This document shows, piece after piece, positions 30,316-37,204 of a DNA stretch of 64,000 nucleotides. Within the stretch, counting starts at the first letter, position 1. Every line of letters starts with the position of its first letter. The position numbers were made by a program, and so were the translations under genes. The stretch is taken from NCBI GenBank assembly GCA_002021875.1, contig CP018627.1, positions 3,038,001 through 3,102,000 on the forward strand, in the 5' to 3' direction. Source of the stretch: Streptomyces hygroscopicus. Lineage in GTDB: Bacteria; Actinomycetota; Actinomycetes; Streptomycetales; Streptomycetaceae. The notes below the pieces were generated by a model. That model was given only the letters and a program-made list of their open reading frames with translations. It did no database searches and was not told the DNA's origin.

Positions 30316-30385
30316 CGTACGCACCGTATGAGGAAGAAGGCCCCGGCCGCGCGGCCGGGGCCTTCTTCCTCATACGGTGCGTACG
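30316..30385. terminator. Perfect 70-bp palindrome acting as bidirectional terminator
   Basis: Arms 30316-30350 and 30351-30385 are exactly complementary over 35 bp with no spacer, centred on CCGC/GCGG. The membrane-protein stop (30308-30310) and the HIT stop (30392-30394) flank it within 7 bp on either side. Loop bases must come from the arms. Confidence 0.9.
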
Positions 30386-30391
30386 GCTTGG

Positions 30392-30958
30392 CTATGCCTG
30401 GGCCTGCGGCCAGGCGTCGGCCAGCAACTGGCGGGTGTCGGCGAGGAGTTGCGGCAGCACCTTGGTCGTGCCGATGACGGGCATGAAGTTGGTGTCCCCG
30501 CCCCAGCGCGGCACCACATGCTGATGCAGATGCGCCGCGATCCCGGCTCCGGCGACGGTGCCCTGGTTCATGCCGATGTTGAAACCGTGCGCACCCGAGG
30601 CGGTACGGAGCGCGGTCATGGCGGCCTTGGTGTAGTCCGCCAGCTCGATCGTCTCCTCGGCGGTGAGCTCGGTGTAGTCGGCGATGTGCCGGAACGGGAC
30701 GACCATGAGATGGCCGCCGGTGTACGGGTACAAATTGAGCACGGCGTACACGGAGGCGCCTCGAGCGATGATCAAGCCATCCTCGTCCGACTTCTCCGGA
30801 ATGGAGCAGAACGGACAGCCATCGCCCGCGCCCGGGCCGGTCGGCTTGTTCTCCCCCTGGATGTAGGCCATCCGATGGGGCGTCCACAGGCGCTGGAACG
30901 CGTCAGGCGTCCCCACTCCGATCTGCTGTTCCGGCTCACTCGTCATGCGGGCCAGCAT
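30392..30958 (-). CDS. HIT-domain nucleotide hydrolase/phosphorylase
   Basis: 188 aa from ATG 30958, or 184 aa from ATG 30946 (MTSEPEQQIG). The histidine triad motif is HLHQHVVPRW near residue 141, with upstream zinc-type pair CPFC and core NLYPYTGGHLMVVPFRH. Actinobacterial HIT proteins of this shape (Rv2613c-like) phosphorolyse diadenosine tetraphosphate. They sit at the head of the PIM locus; here EF-G2 and the 550-aa protein intervene. Confidence 0.92.
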   Translation of the reverse strand: MLARMTSEPEQQIGVGTPDAFQRLWTPHRMAYIQGENKPTGPGAGDGCPFCSIPEKSDEDGLIIARGASVYAVLNLYPYTGGHLMVVPFRHIADYTELTAEETIELADYTKAAMTALRTASGAHGFNIGMNQGTVAGAGIAAHLHQHVVPRWGGDTNFMPVIGTTKVLPQLLADTRQLLADAWPQAQA

Positions 30959-30985
30959 ATTCGCCCGGCCGCGGTGAGGAAGAGC

Positions 30986-31019
30986 CGAGGGGCGGCCCTG
31001 GTCAGGGCCGCCCCTCGGA
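30986..31019 (-). terminator. Terminator after thrS
   Basis: 16-bp perfect stem, arms 30986-31001 and 31004-31019, 31 bp past the thrS stop and before the HIT start on the same strand. Confidence 0.88.
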
Positions 31020-31050
31020 ATCCCCGGCCTCCGTGGGAGACCGCGGTGGA

Positions 31051-33030
31051 TCAGACCTGGATCCGGCGCTCCACGGCGTCGGCGATCTCGGCCAGCGCCT
31101 CGTCGATCGGAATGCCGTTCTTCTGCGAACCGTCGCGGTAGCGGAAGCTCACGGCGTCGTTGGCCACGTCCTCGTCACCGACGATCACCATGAACGGGAT
31201 CTTGCTGCGCTGGGCGTTGCGGATCTTCTTCTGCATCCGGTCCGAGGACGAGTCCACCTCCATCCGCAGGCCCTTCGCCTTGGCCTGCGCGGCGAACTGC
31301 TCCAGGTACGGCACATGGCCGTCGCCGATCGGGATACCGACCGCCTGCACCGGGGCCAGCCACGCCGGGAAGGCGCCCGCGTAGTGCTCCAGCAGCACCG
31401 CGAAGAAGCGCTCGATCGAGCCGAAGAGCGCCCGGTGGATCATGACGGGCTGCTGACGCGAGCCATCGGCCGCGGTGTACTCCAACTCGAACCGCTCCGG
31501 CTGGTTGAAGTCGACCTGGATGGTCGACATCTGCCAGGTACGGCCGATCGCGTCCCGCGCCTGCACCGAGATCTTCGGGCCGTAGAAGGCCGCGCCGCCC
31601 GGGTCCATGACCAGTTCCAGGCCCTGCTTCTCAGCCGCCTTGCGCAGCTCCTCGGTGGCCTCTTCCCACTGCTCCGGCCCACCGATGAACTTGTCGGAGT
31701 CGTCCCGGGTGGACAGCTCCAGATAGAAGTCGTTCAGGCCGTAGTCGCGGAGCAGGTCCAGCACGAAGGTGAGCAGATTGTCGAGCTCATCGGCCATCTG
31801 CTCCTTGGTGCAGTAGATGTGCGAGTCGTCCTGGGTGAAGCCCCGGGCCCGGGTCAGGCCGTGGACGACGCCGGACTTCTCGTACCGGTAGACCGTGCCG
31901 AACTCGAACAGCCGCAGCGGCAACTCGCGATACGACCGCCCGCGCGCCCTGAAGATCAGGTTGTGCATCGGGCAGTTCATGGCCTTGAGGTAGTAGTCCT
32001 GGCCCTCGAACTCCATGGGCGGGAACATGCCGTCCATGTAGTGCGGCAGATGGCCGGAGGTCTCGAAGAGCTTGGCCTTGGTGATGTGCGGGGTGTTGAC
32101 GAACTCGTACCCCGACTCCTCGTGCCGCTTCCGCGAGTACTCCTCCATCTCCTTGCGGATCACGCCGCCCTTGGGGTGGAACACCGCAAGCCCCGAGCCC
32201 AGCTCGTCGGGGAAGGAGAACAGGTCCAGCTCGGCGCCCAGCTTGCGGTGGTCGCGCTTCTCCGCCTCGGCGAGGAAGTCCAGGTACGCCTTCAACTCGT
32301 CCTTGGTCGGCCAGGCGGTGCCGTAGATCCGCTGGAGCTGGGGGTTCTTCTCGCTGCCCCGCCAGTACGCGGCGGCGCTGCGCATCAACTTGAAGGCCGG
32401 GATGTTCCGGGTGGTCGGCAGGTGCGGACCGCGGCACAGGTCCTTCCAGCACAGCTCGCCGGACTTGGCGTCGAGGTTGTCGTAGATGGTCAGCTCGCCC
32501 GCGCCGACCTCGGCCGACGCGCCCTCGGCGGCGTCCGCGGCCGACCCCTTGAGCCCGATCAGCTCCAGCTTGTACGGCTCGGCGGACAGCTCCTCGCGCG
32601 CCTCGTCATCGGTGACCGCGCGGCGGGAGAACCGCTGCCCCCTCTTCTGGATCTCCTGCATCTTCTTCTCGATGCGCTTGAGATCGTCCGGGTGGAACGG
32701 GGTCTCGACGTCGAAGTCGTAGTAGAAGCCGTCCTTGATCGGCGGGCCGATGCCCAGCTTCGCCTCGGGGAACAGCTCCTGCACCGCCTGCGCCATGACA
32801 TGCGCGGTGGAGTGGCGCAGGATGTCCAGGCCGTCCTTGCTGGTGATCTCCACGGGCTCGATCTCATCGCCCTCGGCCGGCTGATACGCCAGGTCCTTGA
32901 GCTGCCCGCCCACGCGCACGGCGACGATCGAGCGGTCGCCGGTGAAGAGGTCCGCCGTCGTAGTGCCCGTGGCCACCACGCGTTCTTCCCGCTCGGAATC
33001 GCGTTGGATGATCACACGGACGTCTGACAC
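31051..33030 (-). CDS. thrS: Threonyl-tRNA synthetase
   Basis: 659-aa class II synthetase from GTG 33030, chosen because AGGAGAG lies just upstream. A reading from 33156 adds text with no family match. Domain order: TGS-like N1 (about 1-65), HxxxH editing domain with [14 protein letters not shown]-type insert, catalytic core with motif 2 ([29 protein letters not shown]), zinc ligands C/H in AMNCPMHN and the [11 protein letters not shown] motif 3, then the anticodon domain. A 22-bp minisatellite lies upstream (33128-33301). Confidence 0.96.
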   Translation of the reverse strand: MSDVRVIIQRDSEREERVVATGTTTADLFTGDRSIVAVRVGGQLKDLAYQPAEGDEIEPVEITSKDGLDILRHSTAHVMAQAVQELFPEAKLGIGPPIKDGFYYDFDVETPFHPDDLKRIEKKMQEIQKRGQRFSRRAVTDDEAREELSAEPYKLELIGLKGSAADAAEGASAEVGAGELTIYDNLDAKSGELCWKDLCRGPHLPTTRNIPAFKLMRSAAAYWRGSEKNPQLQRIYGTAWPTKDELKAYLDFLAEAEKRDHRKLGAELDLFSFPDELGSGLAVFHPKGGVIRKEMEEYSRKRHEESGYEFVNTPHITKAKLFETSGHLPHYMDGMFPPMEFEGQDYYLKAMNCPMHNLIFRARGRSYRELPLRLFEFGTVYRYEKSGVVHGLTRARGFTQDDSHIYCTKEQMADELDNLLTFVLDLLRDYGLNDFYLELSTRDDSDKFIGGPEQWEEATEELRKAAEKQGLELVMDPGGAAFYGPKISVQARDAIGRTWQMSTIQVDFNQPERFELEYTAADGSRQQPVMIHRALFGSIERFFAVLLEHYAGAFPAWLAPVQAVGIPIGDGHVPYLEQFAAQAKAKGLRMEVDSSSDRMQKKIRNAQRSKIPFMVIVGDEDVANDAVSFRYRDGSQKNGIPIDEALAEIADAVERRIQV

Positions 33031-33127
33031 CGGTCTCTCCTGACTGATGGATGGCTCACCGCGGCGAATGCGGCGCAGCGTGAATCGTACCGAGCCGACG
33101 GGTGGGACCGCGAAACGGTTGTGCACG

Positions 33128-33301
33128 CCGTCACCGCGCGGGACGACCACCGTCACGGGCCGGGACGACCACCGTCACGGGCCGGGACGACCACCGTCAC
33201 CGCCCAAGACGGCCGCCGTCACCGCCCAAGACGGCCGCCGTCACCGCCCAAGACGACCACCGTCACCGCCCAAGACGGCCGCCGTCACCCCGCACGACCA
33301 C
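33128..33301. repeat. Eight tandem copies of a 22-bp repeat upstream of thrS
   Basis: Units begin at 33128, 33150, 33172, 33194, 33216, 33238, 33260 and 33282. Each begins CCGTCAC and continues with CGCCCAAGACGGCCG or GGGCCGGGACGACCA. Two families alternate, so it grew in steps; the last unit is degenerate. The repeat lies in the 306-bp gap between a 401-aa gene and thrS. I see no T-box or other leader. A promoter for thrS should lie between the array and 33030. Confidence 0.92.
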
Positions 33302-33336
33302 CGTCGCCGGACGTGGTCACGGGCCGGGGCGGCCGG

Positions 33337-34542
33337 TCAGGGGCCGCCGCCGCACGCCTCCTCGAAGAAGTCCAGGTTCTCCTGGAGCGATTTGACCAGC
33401 CGGTCCCGCTCGGCCTCGTCCACCTGGACCGGGGTGACGCCGGTGGCCCCGCTGAGCCGCCGGAAGCCGCCGCGGCTCTCCAGCCGCCCCCGCACCCGGA
33501 TCGGCAGCCCCACCAGATGGGCGTGGCCGGCGATCCGGTAGTCCTCCTCGTCCAGGGTGATCCGCACCTGTGCGACCTCCGCCCCGGAGAGCACCCGCAG
33601 CCGCACCGTCCCGGGACCGCCGGGGCCGGTTCGGCGCAGCCGCACCACCGCACCGGTGAGGCATACGGGCACCGACGGCTCGTCCCGGACATAGCGGGCG
33701 CCCGCCTCCCGCAGCCCCGGCAGATCGCCGGGCGAGAACTCCACCGGATCGGGCCGGGCGGCGAACCCCGGCGGCGGACCGGCGGCCGGTGACCACTCCA
33801 GCGCCACCCGCGCCCCCTCCGTGCCCTGGACCAGCGCGACCACCGCCTCGGTCAGCTCCCGGCAGGCCCCCGCGGCGACCGCCGCGTCGTACACCTCCAT
33901 GCCGCCGGTCGTCCGGTGGTAGTCGGCGGCGTCGCGGAGGGCGTACAGCGCGCGCAGCAGGGTGACGGCGGTGGCGCGGCCGTCCTCCGCCACGGGCACG
34001 AAGACGGTCAGCTCACGGCCACCGGACTCCGCGCCCGGGGGCCCGGTCAGCACCCGCTCCAGGGACGCCTCGGCGGCGCGGCGGTGCCGGGCACCGTAGT
34101 AGCCCGCCCGGCCCCGGGCGGCGAGCGCCGCGGCCAGCAGGGTGTCGCGGGCGGCGGCGCGCAGCCGCTCCTGCGCGGTCCAGGCGGAGGTGCCGCCGGG
34201 CGATTCGGGCACCTCGCGCCGCCAGCGGATCTCATCGCTGGGCACGGCGAGGCCGGTGAGCACCTCGCGGGCGGAGGGGGCGGCGCTGCGGCTGAGCGCC
34301 ATCAACGCCTCGCCGAGCAGATCGCCGCTGTCGGGGAAGTCCCGGCTCTCGGGCACCAGCAGGCTGGTGGCGCCCGCGAGCCGGCCCGGCGGCGTCCAGC
34401 GGGCGTAGCGCCCCGGGGCGCCGCCGCGGCGGCGCCAGCCGTGCCGGGCGAGCAGGGCGCCGAGGACGGCCGGATCGGTCTCGTCGGGGTGCGGGACCGA
34501 CGGGGGTGCCGGGTCGTCCTGGGGCCACGGTCGGTCCATCAC
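33337..34542 (-). CDS. Hypothetical protein with C-terminal beta-rich module, coupled to DUF4365 gene
   Basis: 401 aa from GTG 34542 (or ATG 34539). Its start overlaps the DUF4365 stop (GTGA). The N-terminal two thirds are helical and Ala/Arg-rich. Text includes LLARHGWRRRGGAPGRYARW and ESGGRELTVFVPVAEDGRATAVTLLRA (shown in short parts), and a stretch resembling a helical nucleotide-free region. The last 110 residues look like two beta modules with TGAVVRLRRTGPGGPGTVRL and LDEEDYRIAGHAHLVGLPIRV, then VRGRLESRGGFRRLS. I do not recognise the family and no catalytic motif stands out. Context suggests a partner to a nuclease-like protein. Confidence 0.78.
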   Translation of the reverse strand: MMDRPWPQDDPAPPSVPHPDETDPAVLGALLARHGWRRRGGAPGRYARWTPPGRLAGATSLLVPESRDFPDSGDLLGEALMALSRSAAPSAREVLTGLAVPSDEIRWRREVPESPGGTSAWTAQERLRAAARDTLLAAALAARGRAGYYGARHRRAAEASLERVLTGPPGAESGGRELTVFVPVAEDGRATAVTLLRALYALRDAADYHRTTGGMEVYDAAVAAGACRELTEAVVALVQGTEGARVALEWSPAAGPPPGFAARPDPVEFSPGDLPGLREAGARYVRDEPSVPVCLTGAVVRLRRTGPGGPGTVRLRVLSGAEVAQVRITLDEEDYRIAGHAHLVGLPIRVRGRLESRGGFRRLSGATGVTPVQVDEAERDRLVKSLQENLDFFEEACGGGP

Positions 34543-35117
34543 GGTCTCCCTCCCGCCCCGACCCGGGTCATGATCTCGCAGAGCGCGCGGTCGTCGAAGA
34601 CCCGCGAGGCCGGGATCCGCACGGTGGTCCGGCGGCGGCCCGTGATCGGGTGGCCGGCCAGATTGATCCAGTAGCAGCAGTGGCGCAGGGACAGTCGGTC
34701 ATGCCCGGCTCGCAGCCAGTCCTCCTGGCCGCGCGGCACGATCATCACCACGAGGATCTTGTGCACGGAGACCGGGCTCCGGGCCAGCTTGATCAGGTGG
34801 TCGTTGTCGAGAGTGAAGGCGAAGGTCGGGCCCGGAGGGTCCGGTGCGATCTGGTACGTGGCCTTGAGCTGCACCTTGATGGTGACCTCGTCGTCCACGG
34901 CGTGGCCGGGGGCGCTGTGGCTGACATGCCAGTCGATGCCGTGGTCGGGAAAGGGCTGGGCAAGTGAGCAGCCCGCGGCGGCGGCGACCGCGTGCAGATA
35001 CCCCACCTGAAGGGTCTCCATGCACGCGGTGGTCGCGATCTGGCCACGCACGGGGGGTGATCCGCTCAGAGCAAGGCCGCTCACCGTCGGAGCCGGGTCG
35101 GGTTTCGCGAGCGTCAT
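34539..35117 (-). CDS. DUF4365 domain protein, restriction-endonuclease-fold candidate
   Basis: 192 aa from ATG 35117 behind GGAAGG; a reading from 35156 adds an unlikely MYVCRRRPEG. Residues 25-160 match DUF4365 from memory: GQIATTACMETLQVGYLHAV, then GIDWHVSH with D62 and IKVQLKATY with Q83-L-K85. The D...QxK arrangement fits the PD-(D/E)XK nuclease superfold. Coupled to the 401-aa gene by a 4-bp overlap and divergent from a DEDDh exonuclease gene. DUF4365 proteins are widespread in actinobacteria; a defence or DNA-processing role is inference. Confidence 0.78.
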   Translation of the reverse strand: MTLAKPDPAPTVSGLALSGSPPVRGQIATTACMETLQVGYLHAVAAAAGCSLAQPFPDHGIDWHVSHSAPGHAVDDEVTIKVQLKATYQIAPDPPGPTFAFTLDNDHLIKLARSPVSVHKILVVMIVPRGQEDWLRAGHDRLSLRHCCYWINLAGHPITGRRRTTVRIPASRVFDDRALCEIMTRVGAGGRP

Positions 35118-35279
35118 GTCCGTGACGCCTTCCGGTCGTCGCCGGCATACGTACACCTGTGTTGTCTCCGCGTCAGGACCTCGGCAAACAGCGGCGGTTC
35201 GAGGTGCTCGCTCCGGGTATCACCTGGTCGGGGCGGGATGCAGGAGTCATCGACGGGAAAAGCACGAGGAGTTGGGGCC

Positions 35280-36005
35280 ATGCCGTCCTGGTTCGAGGGG
35301 CCGCTTGCCGCCTTTGACACGGAGACCACGGGTGTCGATGTCGAGCATGACCGGATCGTGTCGGCGGCGCTGGTGGTACAGCGCGGGACCGGAAGTCTGC
35401 CGGAGATCCGGCGTTGGCTGGTGAGTCCGGGGGTGCCGGTGCCGCCGGCCGCCACCGAGATACACGGCCTGACCGATGCCCATCTGCAGCGTCACGGCAG
35501 ATGGCCGGCGCCGGTGATGGACGAGATGGCGCGGGCGATAGCCGAGCAGACCGCGCGGGGCACCCCGCTGGTGGTGATGAACGCGCCGTTCGATCTGACG
35601 CTGCTGGACCGGGAGTTGAAGCGGCATCGCAACTCCAGCCTGGCGGGCTATCTTTCGCTGCGCTCGATGAGCGTGCTGGATCCGCGCGTGCTGGACAAGC
35701 ATCTGGACCGCTATCGCAAGGGCCGCCGCACCCTGCTCGATCTGTGCGCGCACTACGGAGTGGAGCTGACCGGCGCGCATGACGCGGCGGCGGACGCGGC
35801 GGCCTCCCTGGACGTGGTGCGGGCGGTGGGCCGCCGGTTCGCCTCCCGTCTGGAGACGCTCACACCCGCCGAGCTGCACGCCCGCCAGACGATCTGGTAC
35901 GCGGCGCAGGCCCGGGGGCTGCAGGCATGGTTCGCGCTCAACGGCTCGGACGAGATCTGCGATCCGGCCTGGCCGCTGCGTCCCGACCTCGCGGCCGCGG
36001 CCTGA
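35280..36005 (+). CDS. DEDDh-type 3'-5' exonuclease (DnaQ-like)
   Basis: 241-aa exonuclease from ATG 35280 behind GAGGAG. ExoI is FDTETTG with D13 and E15, ExoII is MNAPFDLTLLDRE, ExoIII is GAHDAAADAAASLD with the His-Asp pair. Thus the full DEDDh set is present. A C-terminal RLETLTPAELHARQTIWYAAQ helix follows, ending DPAWPLRP; the last segment is common to actinobacterial proteins of this type. Probable substrates are single-stranded DNA or nucleotides. It is divergent from DUF4365 and separate from the DNA polymerase III genes, so a repair role is more likely than replicative proofreading. Confidence 0.92.
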   Translation: MPSWFEGPLAAFDTETTGVDVEHDRIVSAALVVQRGTGSLPEIRRWLVSPGVPVPPAATEIHGLTDAHLQRHGRWPAPVMDEMARAIAEQTARGTPLVVMNAPFDLTLLDRELKRHRNSSLAGYLSLRSMSVLDPRVLDKHLDRYRKGRRTLLDLCAHYGVELTGAHDAAADAAASLDVVRAVGRRFASRLETLTPAELHARQTIWYAAQARGLQAWFALNGSDEICDPAWPLRPDLAAAA

Positions 36006-36033
36006 CGCTCGGGGCGGCGGAGCGAGCGGGGGC

Positions 36034-36405
36034 TCAGTCGCGGCGGAGCGAGAAGGGGTGGCCCGCCGGGTCGGAGTAGATCCGGGTGTCGCGCGGGCCA
36101 CCGTTGTTCTTGGTGTCCAGCGGGCGGGCGCCCAGGTCGATGACCTGGCGCTCCGCGGCGTCGATGTCCTCCACCAGCAGGTCCAGGTGTGCCTGCTGGG
36201 AGTCGTCCGGCCGCGGCCAGCTCGGCGGGGCGAAGCCGTGGTCCCGCAGGAACGCCATCCGCGACCCGCCGGGTGCCACGATCTCGATCCGGTCGGGGGT
36301 GGTCATCGGCTGGATCTCGGCGCCGAGCACCCGGGCGTAGAACTCGGCGAGCTCTTCGGGTTCGGCACAGTCCAGGGACAGGACGGCTGCGCTGGCTACG
36401 GCCAT
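36034..36405 (-). CDS. VOC/glyoxalase-like domain protein
   Basis: 123-aa single-domain vicinal-oxygen-chelate protein: SLDCAEPEELAEFYARVLGAEI, AFLRDHGFAPPSW, AHLDLLVEDIDAAER and DPAGHPFSLRRD, the usual beta-alpha-beta-beta-beta pair. The metal-type residues are partly missing at the first position (Asp in SLDC instead of His), so catalysis may be lost. Function unclear. Confidence 0.85.
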   Translation of the reverse strand: MAVASAAVLSLDCAEPEELAEFYARVLGAEIQPMTTPDRIEIVAPGGSRMAFLRDHGFAPPSWPRPDDSQQAHLDLLVEDIDAAERQVIDLGARPLDTKNNGGPRDTRIYSDPAGHPFSLRRD

Positions 36406-36500
36406 GAGTTCCCCTCCATATCGTCACCCACGGAAGTTTTATCCGGATACCCAGCTCTTGGCCGTACAAGCACGCGGATCGGCCTTACCAGCGGACAGAC

Positions 36501-36536
36501 ATGAGGCCGGGCCGCCTGCTGGCGGCCCGGCCTCAT
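36501..36536 (-). terminator. Terminator after the first tRNA-Val
   Basis: Perfect 16-bp stem, arms 36501-36516 and 36521-36536 with a TGCT loop, 8 bp past the tRNA 3' end. Confidence 0.9.
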
Positions 36537-36543
36537 GGGGTGG

Positions 36544-36615
36544 TGGGCGATACTGGGTTCGAACCAGTGACCTCTTCGGTGTGAACGAAGCGCTCTCCCA
36601 CTGAGCTAATCGCCC
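36544..36615 (-). tRNA. tRNA-Val(CAC), copy 1
   Basis: 72 nt, RNA reading from 36615 to 36544: acceptor GGGCGAT pairs with ATCGCCC, discriminator A. D-arm TTAGCTCAGTGGGAG, anticodon loop TTCACAC with anticodon CAC, T-arm GGTTCGAACC. No encoded CCA. Identical to the copy at 44206-44277; the two bracket the sugar-uptake island. Confidence 0.95.
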
Positions 36616-36656
36616 GGGTTGTCCCCATCGGGGTCTCCCCCGGCGGAACGACCTGA

Positions 36657-36686
36657 ACAATACAGGTCGCGGCGGGTTTGGTTCAA
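36657..36686 (-). promoter_or_regulatory. Promoter of tRNA-Val copy 1
   Basis: TTGAAC (36686-36681) and TATTGT (36662-36657) are 18 bp apart, about 41 bp before the tRNA. The -35 overlaps the stop codon of the SRPBCC gene. Confidence 0.55.
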
Positions 36687-37171
36687 ACCGTATGTCCGCC
36701 GGAGGGCGGGGAGGCCGGACCGGCGGGCCGCGCGGCGAGATGCGCCCGCAGCCCCCGCCGTCCGGAGCGCATCATCAGGGCGTGGTTGGCCCGGAAGACC
36801 GGACGGCCGGGGACCGCGAGGCGGCGCAGCAGGGGCTTGCGGGCCACCACCTCCTGTTCGAAGTGGGCGCGGGTGCCGGTCCCATGGGGCAGCACCGTCC
36901 AGCGCGCCCATCCCTCCAGATCGCCCGAGAAGCCGATCTCCAGCACGCCGTCCGCCGGGTCCTGGCGTGCCTCGCTGACGGTCACCCGCAGGTCGTACGG
37001 GACCAGGGAGCGGAAGCGGGCGGCGCCGCTGTGCTCGTCGATCCGCCGGACCTCACGGACCTGGGGCCACCACCGCGGATAGTCGTCGCCGTTCGCCAGC
37101 GCCGCGAAGACGGCGGCGGGGGCGGCGTCGAGATCCCATCGGCTGTGGAAGCGGTAATGGCACCAGTCCAT
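36683..37171 (-). CDS. SRPBCC family protein (polyketide cyclase/dehydrase-like)
   Basis: 162-aa START/Bet v 1-fold protein. WDLDAAPAAVFAALANGDDYPRWWPQV (given in pieces: N-terminal helix then YPRWWP) is typical, followed by FSGDLEGWARWTVLPHGTGTRAHFEQEV. Ends GGHTV. Lipid or polyketide binding is possible; no ligand is predicted. It lies 33 bp after the lyase-like gene and is probably the last gene of the island operon. Confidence 0.85.
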   Translation of the reverse strand: MDWCHYRFHSRWDLDAAPAAVFAALANGDDYPRWWPQVREVRRIDEHSGAARFRSLVPYDLRVTVSEARQDPADGVLEIGFSGDLEGWARWTVLPHGTGTRAHFEQEVVARKPLLRRLAVPGRPVFRANHALMMRSGRRGLRAHLAARPAGPASPPSGGHTV

Positions 37172-37204
37172 GCCTCAAGTGTCGTCGGAGCCGTGGCCGC
37201 GTGG

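Noticed and set aside
31033..33027. 664-aa plus-strand open frame opposite thrS
   Set aside because: Shadow frame of the clear threonyl-tRNA synthetase gene.
33047..33792. Plus-strand frames rich in DDHRH and PPKTAAV repeats over the minisatellite
   Set aside because: They come from translation of the 22-bp repeat in several frames; no start signal and antisense to the 401-aa gene beyond 33337.
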